Positions 26,921-33,297 of a stretch of 33,297 nt of DNA are shown piece by piece. The stretch's first letter is position 1; every line of letters begins with the position of its first letter. The stretch covers positions 1 to 33,297 of the forward strand of contig JAOTVU010000041.1 of NCBI GenBank assembly GCA_029863385.1, in the 5' to 3' direction. Source of the DNA: Acidimicrobiia bacterium (GTDB lineage Bacteria > Actinomycetota > Acidimicrobiia > Acidimicrobiales > SZUA-35). The notes beneath the pieces are model-generated. The model was not told where the DNA came from and ran no database searches. It saw only the letters and a list, made by a program, of their open reading frames with translations. Position numbers and translations under genes: made by a program.

Positions 26921-28135
26921 ATGTCCGAGGGAACCAGAGCCCCGAGCCGAACCATCCTGCTCCTGGGTACGCACGGTCAGTTCAATCTCGGTGATGAACT
27001 GCTGCTCGAGACCTTCCTGAGCCAGTTCGGGACCGAGCACCGCTACTACGTCAACTCCTACGCCCCGTCCAAGACGGCGGCCCAGCTCGATCAGCGTTTC
27101 ACCGTGGAGGTGTTCGATACCGCGAAAGGTCGATTGGACCTGCTTCGACATCTCCGTGCGAGCGACCTGGTCGTCTTCGGCGGAGGGTCGATTCTGAAGG
27201 AGCTGTATCCCTCGACGGGACGGTGGCGCTACGCAACCCTGTTCATGGTTCTCACCATCGCCGTCTTCTGCCGCCTGGTCGTTCGCCGTCCGATCTTGAT
27301 GAGCAACATCGGCGTCGGGCCGATCACCACGGCGACGGGTCGGAGATTGACCAGATGGATTCTCCACCTCGTCTCGCTGGTCGCGGTGAGGGACCGGGGA
27401 TCACTTGAGACCTGCCTGGCCGTCGGCGCCGACCCGGCGAAGCTCCGGCTCGTGCCGGACGCCGTGTGGGTCAACGAACCAGAGGTTTTCCTTCCGGAGC
27501 CGCTCCGTCAAAAGGAGGCCACGACCCGTCCTGTCCGCATCGCGTTGAACCTCAACCGGGACATCGAAAACGGCGCCCACTGGGAGCCATTCCTTGATCT
27601 CCTGGAGGAGGCCCTGCGGCTCGTTGCGGCCACGACACCAATCGAGTTGCACGCCCTGCCGATGCAGAGCCGATTCAAAGAGCACCACGATCTTCGGGTT
27701 CTGGAGGAGTTTCTGGCCCGCCTGCCCGACGTCGCCTCGATATTCCACGACACCGAACACCATGTGGACATCGGACGAATCATCGCCGACTGTGACGTCG
27801 TCGTCAGCGAACGGCTGCACGCCATCGTCATCGCCGCCATCCTGGGTCGGGCCACGGTGGCCCTGATGTACGACGTCAAGGTGCAGGAACTGGTCGAGCA
27901 ACTGGAGCTGGTTGATCGGGCCGTCGACATCAACACCACGTTCGACCCGGCCTCACTGGCCGACATGATTGTGGCCGCGGTCGACGACGCCGAGGGCGAA
28001 GGTCGACGGCTGGCGGCCCGAGCGGACGAGCTCCGGGCCGACGTGTCACGGTACTTCGACGATGTGCGAGCCTGGGTGGCGGAACCCTCCGGGGCCGGCT
28101 GGTCGATGGCACCACCGACCTTGTCCGAGGTTTGA
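26921..28135 (+). CDS. Polysaccharide pyruvyl transferase family protein (CsaB-like)
   Basis: A 404-residue protein of the pyruvyl transferase fold, which transfers pyruvate from phosphoenolpyruvate to a glycan as a ketal. The N-terminal LLLGTHGQFNLGDELLLETF (about 13-32) matches the family's GxxNxGDE motif. VVFGGGSIL and the late VVSERLHAIVIAAILGRATVAL match the conserved SxRLHaxxxA block. Pyruvylated surface polymers anchor S-layer proteins in some bacteria, but the acceptor is not predictable here. The ATG at 26921 is preceded by AGGAG at five to six bases; an ATG 26 codons upstream is less likely. Its stop overlaps the start of the next gene (TGATG), so the two are coupled. Confidence 0.82.
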   Translation: MSEGTRAPSRTILLLGTHGQFNLGDELLLETFLSQFGTEHRYYVNSYAPSKTAAQLDQRFTVEVFDTAKGRLDLLRHLRASDLVVFGGGSILKELYPSTGRWRYATLFMVLTIAVFCRLVVRRPILMSNIGVGPITTATGRRLTRWILHLVSLVAVRDRGSLETCLAVGADPAKLRLVPDAVWVNEPEVFLPEPLRQKEATTRPVRIALNLNRDIENGAHWEPFLDLLEEALRLVAATTPIELHALPMQSRFKEHHDLRVLEEFLARLPDVASIFHDTEHHVDIGRIIADCDVVVSERLHAIVIAAILGRATVALMYDVKVQELVEQLELVDRAVDINTTFDPASLADMIVAAVDDAEGEGRRLAARADELRADVSRYFDDVRAWVAEPSGAGWSMAPPTLSEV

Positions 28136-31100
28136 TGGGCGCTGCGGGAGAGTCGGCGGGGGCACACACGGCGGACCGGCCGAGCGATGAACCGTCCGCC
28201 GGCCTGTCTCGACGTTTCCGCAGCCGGCTCGCTCCGCATCATCGCATCGCCATCGGGGTCGGAATCTTCTATTTCGTGGCCTCGTGGTGGATCTTCCGGG
28301 ACGTGATCGTGGCGATCCCGGACATCCTGGCCGGGAAGCGGATCCTGGTCGGCGACGAACTGGTCCCGTTCTTCAATCCAACCAGCCAGCTCATCGAGCA
28401 GGCGAGAGGCGAGTACTCGCAGCTGACCAACGGCTACGAGTTCCGGGTTCGCTATTCGTTTCTCACCACGTGGCTACGCCATTATCAGGTGCTCCCGTTC
28501 GCCGTGCTCCTGGTGATCCCGGCGATCGTCACCGGTGCCTACCTCACCACCTCGTGGTTCATGGCCAGGGTGTTCCGTTCCCTGTCGGCCCACGCCGTCT
28601 ACCTCGGTGCGGCTTTCCCCACCGGTCTGATCTACATGATCATGATCTACGCCAAGGTCACCCATTTCTACACCCTCGTGTTGGGGCTGATGCTGATGTC
28701 GATCAGTGCCTTCGTCATGCTCGACGCTCTGCTGTTCCGCTCCGATCAGTGGATTCGGCGAATGGCCCTCTCCTGCCTGGTGACGCTGTTGAACCCGGCA
28801 GTCCATTACCTGATTCTGTTCGCCCTCTTCCTGTCGCTGACCACGGCGACCCTCCTCCTCGGAGAGCTGGCCCGCTGGCTCCGCCGGGGTGGACCACGAC
28901 ACCTGCGCCGAACGCTGCGATCCTGGCGAACCGGTCCAATCCGTGCACCGCTCGACCGAGGTTCGGACGGGGGTCGTCGGCACCGTCTGCTGAACACGAC
29001 CACCGGTCGCTGCGTGGTGGCCATGGCCATGCTGGTCGGCGTCGCCGTCATCCCCTACGGACTCTTCGTCAAGTTCATCGTCCTTCGAGGTATTCCGAAT
29101 CTGTCGGAGACGGTGCCCGGCGACTACTACTTCATACGCGATGCCTCGGTGTCGCTGGTTCATGTGCTCTCGTGGGACCTGGCCGGGATCATGGACAAGA
29201 TCCGGTTCGGTGACTACCTGGCAAAGGTGCCCCGGGTACCGAACATGCTCTACACGATCCTCGTTTTCATCCCGGTGCTGGTTCCCCCCATCCGGCGTTC
29301 CCTGTTCACCAGCCGGGCCCATCGCCAGCTCTTCGGCGTGATCTACGTCAATGCCGGGTTCGCCATCTGGGCAACCGTCGGCTACGGCGAACCGACCTGG
29401 CTCCCGACGTTCCACCGATCCCTGTCGGCGGTGACCCGAGCCCTCTACGCCACCGACTCAGCGGCCGGCGAACTCACGCTGTCGGTCAGCAGCACCATCG
29501 TCCAGGTTCTCCGCTTCCCCCACCGCTTCCAGCTGATCCTGTTCATGCTGGGTCCTCTACTCATGGCCCTTCCGCTGGCGTGGGCTGCGGATCGTCTCCA
29601 CGGCAACATCCGCGGACGGTCCGAGACCACAGCCCTCGATGACCGGATCCGACCGTCGTATCTGGCGCTCGCCATTGCGATCGGCACGGTGTTCTTCGTG
29701 CCTTTCCTCTCCAACACCCCCTACCGATCGGTGTACGGCTCGGGTGACTTCGACGGCTTCTTCAGCGCCTATCCGGTCGTCGAGCTGAAGGAGCTCAAGA
29801 ACGCGCTCCAGGAGCTGCCGACGGGCAAGACCGTGGTGCTCCCGCCGACGGAAACCTCCAAGCTGGTGATCGGGCCTGACGGCGTGCCCCACAAGTTCAT
29901 CGACAAGTTCTACATCTACTACCTGGACGAACCGAGTTTCTACTACGGACTGACCGGCGACTCCGAGAACAAGTTCGAGTTCTTCCTGCTCCTCCGATCC
30001 CTCTACTACCAGCAGGACTGGTGGCTGAACATCGCCCGCGATATCGGCCTCGACTACATCGTTCTCAACAAGCAGATCGAGGACAATCGAGGTGTCGGCG
30101 CCGAGTATCTGCCCCGGCTCGAAACCTATCTGCGGGAACAGATCGAAGCCCAACCCGACTATGTGGACACCGTGTTCGAGAACAACAGCTTCGTTCTCTA
30201 CCGGCTGACCGATCCGCCCCGGTCACAACGGGACGTCCTCCTGTTCGACACCAGCTGGAAGGACTACCTCGACGCCATCTACGCCCGGCTGAACCTGAGC
30301 CGCTGCTACGACTTCCAGTATCTGCCCCGGTACGACGGCGTGGCGACCGAGGGGGCGACGGTGCATCTTGTGGCCACCGACCGTGAGAGCGCCGCCGTCG
30401 ACCTCTGGGCTCGAGACCACCTCGACCACTTCTTCACGCCGAGTTCGAAGACCTTCGCCTTCAACCCCGATGTCATTTCGAGCGCCTACTACCTTTCGCC
30501 GATGTTCCGCCTCTATCTCTTCTTCTCCGACACCAGATGGAACCGTAACGAGATGATCACCCCCGGTCTGTTCGGAACCCTGACCGGATCGTTCGTCGGT
30601 CTTCCGAGGTCGACCCAGCTGAAGGTCTCGGTCATCGCTCCCGAGACGGACCGCTACCGTCTGCTCCTCCGTGCCTCGGCCACGGCGAACCGGCTTCACC
30701 TCCACAGCGGATCCGTCGATCTCGACGACGAGCTGGAACTGCGTTCGCCGGCCGACGCCCTCAAGCTGTACGACTCCTCGACCATCTACGAACCGGATCG
30801 ACGTGCCACCGACGGCTCCCGCTACTCGGTGGCCGAGCTGGAGGAGCTCGTCCCGAGCGAGCTGGTTCCGGTGAACCTTCGGCCGGTCTACCATGACCTC
30901 GGCGTCGTGGAGATGGACGCCGGGACCCACGTCGTGGTTCTCGACAAGCTGGACGAGAACCCGATGCTGGTCGAAGGGGTGCTGCTCCTACCCGAAGCCG
31001 ACCATCGAACGCTGAGCGTTCCCGATGAGGTGGTCGTCGTCGACGACATCGGGGAGCTGGAATGCTCGGACGTGGTCGAGGTCCGTAGCGGGCTGGGCGA

Positions 31101-31329
31101 CGGAGTGGCCAGTGTCGCCAACGATGCCCACGCGGACCTGACCCAGGACGAGCTGCTCGAACTCATGGGGGTCGATGACCTCGTGACCCCGAATCCGAGC
31201 GGGATCGGTGGGCGGGAACTCCACCTGATCGCCACCGCCCTCATCGTGCTGGCTTGCGCCGGGGTGATTCGCCGGCATGCGACCCGGGAGCCGGCCGAGG
31301 ATGCCGAGGCTGCCGAGGAGACAATCTGA
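28135..31329 (+). CDS. Very large GT-C-like membrane protein of unknown function
   Basis: A 1064-residue protein I cannot assign to a named family. After a polar N-terminus, hydrophobic segments begin at about residue 37 and continue to about 540, at least ten in all. A long outside region of about 500 residues follows, then one C-terminal membrane segment (about 1027-1045) and a charged tail. Asp74-Glu75 in VGDELVPFFNP sits in the first outside loop, where GT-C glycosyltransferases place their catalytic acid. LDYIVLNKQ and ENNSFVLYRL recall the outside domain of YfhO-like proteins. It probably uses a lipid-linked sugar. The ATG shares one base with the upstream stop (TGATG); a TTG one codon earlier is the alternative. 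Confidence 0.7.
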   Translation: MGAAGESAGAHTADRPSDEPSAGLSRRFRSRLAPHHRIAIGVGIFYFVASWWIFRDVIVAIPDILAGKRILVGDELVPFFNPTSQLIEQARGEYSQLTNGYEFRVRYSFLTTWLRHYQVLPFAVLLVIPAIVTGAYLTTSWFMARVFRSLSAHAVYLGAAFPTGLIYMIMIYAKVTHFYTLVLGLMLMSISAFVMLDALLFRSDQWIRRMALSCLVTLLNPAVHYLILFALFLSLTTATLLLGELARWLRRGGPRHLRRTLRSWRTGPIRAPLDRGSDGGRRHRLLNTTTGRCVVAMAMLVGVAVIPYGLFVKFIVLRGIPNLSETVPGDYYFIRDASVSLVHVLSWDLAGIMDKIRFGDYLAKVPRVPNMLYTILVFIPVLVPPIRRSLFTSRAHRQLFGVIYVNAGFAIWATVGYGEPTWLPTFHRSLSAVTRALYATDSAAGELTLSVSSTIVQVLRFPHRFQLILFMLGPLLMALPLAWAADRLHGNIRGRSETTALDDRIRPSYLALAIAIGTVFFVPFLSNTPYRSVYGSGDFDGFFSAYPVVELKELKNALQELPTGKTVVLPPTETSKLVIGPDGVPHKFIDKFYIYYLDEPSFYYGLTGDSENKFEFFLLLRSLYYQQDWWLNIARDIGLDYIVLNKQIEDNRGVGAEYLPRLETYLREQIEAQPDYVDTVFENNSFVLYRLTDPPRSQRDVLLFDTSWKDYLDAIYARLNLSRCYDFQYLPRYDGVATEGATVHLVATDRESAAVDLWARDHLDHFFTPSSKTFAFNPDVISSAYYLSPMFRLYLFFSDTRWNRNEMITPGLFGTLTGSFVGLPRSTQLKVSVIAPETDRYRLLLRASATANRLHLHSGSVDLDDELELRSPADALKLYDSSTIYEPDRRATDGSRYSVAELEELVPSELVPVNLRPVYHDLGVVEMDAGTHVVVLDKLDENPMLVEGVLLLPEADHRTLSVPDEVVVVDDIGELECSDVVEVRSGLGDGVASVANDAHADLTQDELLELMGVDDLVTPNPSGIGGRELHLIATALIVLACAGVIRRHATREPAEDAEAAEETI

Positions 31330-31378
31330 CCGGAGTCGGTCCGACCGGAGTCAATTCGACCGGATCGACCGGTCGATC
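31328..31378. repeat. Short GACCGG-based repeats and a perfect palindrome between convergent genes
   Basis: GACCGGAGTCGGTCC (31328-31342) and GACCGGAGTCAATTC (31343-31357) are 15-base imperfect direct repeats, followed by two shorter GACCGG units. GATCGACCGGTCGATC (31363-31378) is a perfect 16-bp palindrome. The stretch spans the 21-base gap between the GT-C gene and the histidine kinase gene, and the palindrome lies inside the last codons of the kinase. A shared terminator is plausible. Confidence 0.5.
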
Positions 31379-32265
31379 GGGACGTCGATGGCCACCCCGC
31401 TGTCACCGCAGTCGGTGACCGGTCGCCAGCGACCACCCAGGGCACGCACGGCCACGCCGATCAGGGCCAGGCCGAGATGGGCCGGGCGATCCCCGGTGGT
31501 GGTGGAGTCGCCATCGAGACGGAGTTCGCCGGGAGCGACGTCCAGGTCGGCCGGCAAACCTTCGCCCGGATCCAGTACCTCGATGCGGAGGAGTTGACCG
31601 CACTCGGCGTTGTCTTGGCGCCCGTCGATCAGCCGGGCCCGGATCCGGACCGCCCCCGGACCGGCGTGATCGACGACGTTGGCCATCACCTCATCGAGGG
31701 CGAGATCGAGGGCCGGGTGGGCGACGGTCACGGCGTCGGCGACATCTTCGACGCTGAGCAGCTGACCTGCGTGGAGGCAGTCGGCCAGCCACCGGTCGTG
31801 GAGAGCCGAGACGATATTGGTCGCCGAGCGGTGCATGGGTGACGACGACAGGTCGGCACCTTCGAGATCGGAGTAGGTGATCAGGCGGGACACCAGGCGG
31901 TCCAAACGGCCGGCGGAACGAAACGCCACGGCCAGACACTCTGCGGTCGGCTGGTCGAGTGCATCCACGTCGACCAGCTCCAGCATTCCCATCAAACCGT
32001 TCAGCGGTGTTCTCAGCTGGTGGCTTATGGCGGCCAGGAATGCCGACCTGGCCTCGCCGGCCTTGGTGACCGTCGCCAGCGCTCGATCCAGCTCGGCCGT
32101 ACGTTCGGAGATCCGCCTGTCCAGGTCGCGGTTTGCCTCGTAGAGGGCGCGGGTCCGCGATTCGGCTATGTGCTCCGCAGCACGACGGGCCGCACGCTCG
32201 CGGGCCAGACGACGTTCAAGCCGACGGATCCGGTCGGCGTCGGCCATCACACCGGCGTCGTTCAC
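31351..32265 (-). CDS. Soluble sensor histidine kinase coupled to H-NOX
   Basis: A 304-residue histidine kinase without membrane segments. An N-terminal charged coiled coil (about 10-70) leads into the dimerisation and phosphoacceptor domain with His82 in AAISHQLRTPLNG. The ATPase domain has an N-box (DEVMANVVDHA), a G1 box (LDPGEGLP) and a G2-like HLGLALIGVAVRALGG. It lacks its own input domain, so the upstream H-NOX protein is the likely input. The GTG at 32263-32265 overlaps the H-NOX stop (GTGA) and is taken as start; the ATG at 32245-32247 is an alternative. The ATPase domain is compact but all boxes are visible. The phosphate would go to the REC-Hpt protein or an unseen regulator. Confidence 0.88.
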   Translation of the reverse strand: MNDAGVMADADRIRRLERRLARERAARRAAEHIAESRTRALYEANRDLDRRISERTAELDRALATVTKAGEARSAFLAAISHQLRTPLNGLMGMLELVDVDALDQPTAECLAVAFRSAGRLDRLVSRLITYSDLEGADLSSSPMHRSATNIVSALHDRWLADCLHAGQLLSVEDVADAVTVAHPALDLALDEVMANVVDHAGPGAVRIRARLIDGRQDNAECGQLLRIEVLDPGEGLPADLDVAPGELRLDGDSTTTGDRPAHLGLALIGVAVRALGGRWRPVTDCGDSGVAIDVPIDRSIRSN

Positions 32266-32795
32266 GACACGTCCACACGAACGAGGAAGACGGCGTTGGC
32301 GTCGCAGTCATCGGCCAGGCGCTGCACGACAACCGACTGCTCGAACTGATCGTCGACCGCCTCCAGGAGACCGTGGGCGAGGTCGGGCAGATTTCGAGAC
32401 GAGCGGTAGTGGACGACCAGGCCGTCCGGTGTCGACTCGCAGTCGAAGACCGGTGGACGTGCCGCGGGATACAGCTTGAGCACCTCCGGGTGGATGATGT
32501 CGTTCACACTGCGAACGAAGGCCAGCGGTTCATCGGCGTGCTCCACCCCGGACGGCAACCGACGGAGCAGCCTCGGGAGGGCGAGCCGGCCGATCAGGCG
32601 CAACACGGCCTCCGGATCGAGTCCCGTCCTCACCGAGGCCGCGGCGACGATGGCCGCCAGTTCGCTACTGGCATAATCGCCGAGCGCGGTGTAGGCACCT
32701 TCCACGTCGGCGTCGTCGAGGAGGTCGTCCCAGGTATCGGAGCCGTACAGATCCTCCACGACCTCCTGAACGATGTTGAACAGAACCCCTTTCAT
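32262..32795 (-). CDS. Haem-based gas sensor, H-NOX domain protein
   Basis: A 177-residue stand-alone H-NOX protein. MKGVLFNIVQEVVEDLYG is the family's typical start, the proximal haem ligand is His102 in NDIIHPEVLKLYP, Pro115 lies at the haem-distorting position, and Tyr130-Ser132-Arg134 form the YxSxR haem-propionate motif. The distal Tyr140 of oxygen-binding H-NOX proteins aligns with Leu139, and the pocket Trp9 with Val9, so NO rather than O2 is the expected ligand. The start overlaps the upstream stop (ATGA) and its stop overlaps the kinase start (GTGA), so all three products are made together. In bacteria H-NOX proteins typically control a kinase or a c-di-GMP enzyme. Confidence 0.9.
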   Translation of the reverse strand: MKGVLFNIVQEVVEDLYGSDTWDDLLDDADVEGAYTALGDYASSELAAIVAAASVRTGLDPEAVLRLIGRLALPRLLRRLPSGVEHADEPLAFVRSVNDIIHPEVLKLYPAARPPVFDCESTPDGLVVHYRSSRNLPDLAHGLLEAVDDQFEQSVVVQRLADDCDANAVFLVRVDVS

Positions 32796-33297
32796 GCCGT
32801 GACTCCGTTCTCCGCCAGGTAGTCCCGCAGAGCCGCCGCTGTCCGATCGGCGACCTGCCTGAGATCGGCCGGCATGTCAGGTGATCCGATCCGGTTGTGC
32901 CGTGCCTCCGATTCCATGGCCGTCGCCAACTCCGACAACGACGACGCTCCAATGGTGGCACTGGTCCCCTTCAGCGAGTGAGCGACCGTGGCCACCACAT
33001 CGGCATCCTTGCCCCACGCCGCGTCCAGGGCAGCCAGGCGCGAAGGCAGCTGGTCGAGGTAGGTGTGTATCACCGATCGCAGGACCATGGCGTCGCCCAC
33101 CTCGACCAGCAGGCGATCGAGCGTGGCACGGTCGATGATCGGGCGCTCCGACCGATCCCGTGGCGTCCGGGGGGTTGCGACATCGCGGGGATCGTCGTCG
33201 TCCGTCCAGTGGCGGAGGACGGAGGACAGAGCCGCCAACCCGGCTGGTTTCACCAGATGCTCGTCTGCTCCCGCCGACAGACATGCTTCGATATCGC
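32792..33297 (-). CDS. Response regulator with C-terminal Hpt domain (5' partial)
   Basis: The frame is open to the right edge; 167 residues are visible. They begin with the end of a receiver domain (ACLSAGADEHLVKPA, visible residues 4-18), including its conserved Lys-Pro. A linker rich in Asp, Arg and Pro follows, then an Hpt domain with the phosphorylatable histidine at visible residue 106 in AHSLKGTSATIG. The REC-Hpt order suits a phosphorelay intermediate between a kinase and a final regulator, or the end of a hybrid kinase whose front lies outside the window. Its stop overlaps the H-NOX start (ATGA). The start codon is beyond the edge. Confidence 0.88.
   Translation of the reverse strand, partial: DIEACLSAGADEHLVKPAGLAALSSVLRHWTDDDDPRDVATPRTPRDRSERPIIDRATLDRLLVEVGDAMVLRSVIHTYLDQLPSRLAALDAAWGKDADVVATVAHSLKGTSATIGASSLSELATAMESEARHNRIGSPDMPADLRQVADRTAAALRDYLAENGVTA

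Overview
This is a GC-rich, gene-dense bacterial segment with 33 supported coding sequences, two of them cut by the window edges. The gene set fits a high-GC Actinomycetota, possibly Acidimicrobiia: a mycothiol-type DinB-fold protein, a monomeric NADP isocitrate dehydrogenase, a group II truncated haemoglobin of the mycobacterial GlbO type, MetZ, and frequent GTG starts with short overlaps. The class assignment is an inference from family content. No tRNA, rRNA, CRISPR array, insertion sequence or phage gene was seen, and no gap between genes exceeds about 270 bases.

Layout. 1-4.8 kb: the end of a PolX-type DNA polymerase, an alpha/beta hydrolase, a mycothiol-type protein, a short-chain dehydrogenase with an atypical active site, MobB, a degenerate GGDEF protein and a lipoprotein. 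5.0-11.9 kb: a minus-strand run of PaaG-like crotonase, acyl-CoA ligase, GlbO, alanine racemase, class III aminotransferase, BadH-like dehydrogenase and an HD protein with the ligand pattern of mixed-valent diiron oxygenases. 12.1-14.3 kb: icd, closed by a perfect 18-bp hairpin. 14.5-18.0 kb: TrkH, TrkA, an Nei-type glycosylase and a small unknown protein, all minus strand. 18.1-22.9 kb: two ATPase/permease ABC pairs joined by 4-bp overlaps, then a membrane-anchored DUF3179 protein. 22.9-25.3 kb: rhodanese, metZ and arylamine N-acetyltransferase in overlapping order. 25.5-31.3 kb: a surface-polysaccharide set of flippase, pyruvyl transferase and a 1064-residue GT-C-like membrane protein. 31.35 kb to the end: a coupled signalling operon of REC-Hpt, H-NOX and soluble histidine kinase.

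The most striking feature is in the DUF3179 gene. The frame is interrupted once, by a TGA at 22234-22236. It falls exactly where this family has the first cysteine of its Cys-Pro-Leu-Cys motif, and homology continues in the same frame on both sides. A hairpin with a GTC/GGTCC apical loop starts 13 bases after the TGA, with its loop 21 bases after it, which is the placement expected of a bacterial SECIS. TGA is an ordinary stop elsewhere in the window. The best reading is a selenocysteine-containing DUF3179 protein with a Sec-Pro-Leu-Cys redox motif, a selenoprotein family I do not recall as described. Both ordinary annotation and a simple ORF scan would split it into two fragments or call it a pseudogene.

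Second-rank items are the H-NOX phosphorelay (predicted NO-selective because the distal tyrosine position is leucine), the candidate diiron oxygenase with its catabolic neighbours, and the polysaccharide locus with its unassigned GT-C protein.
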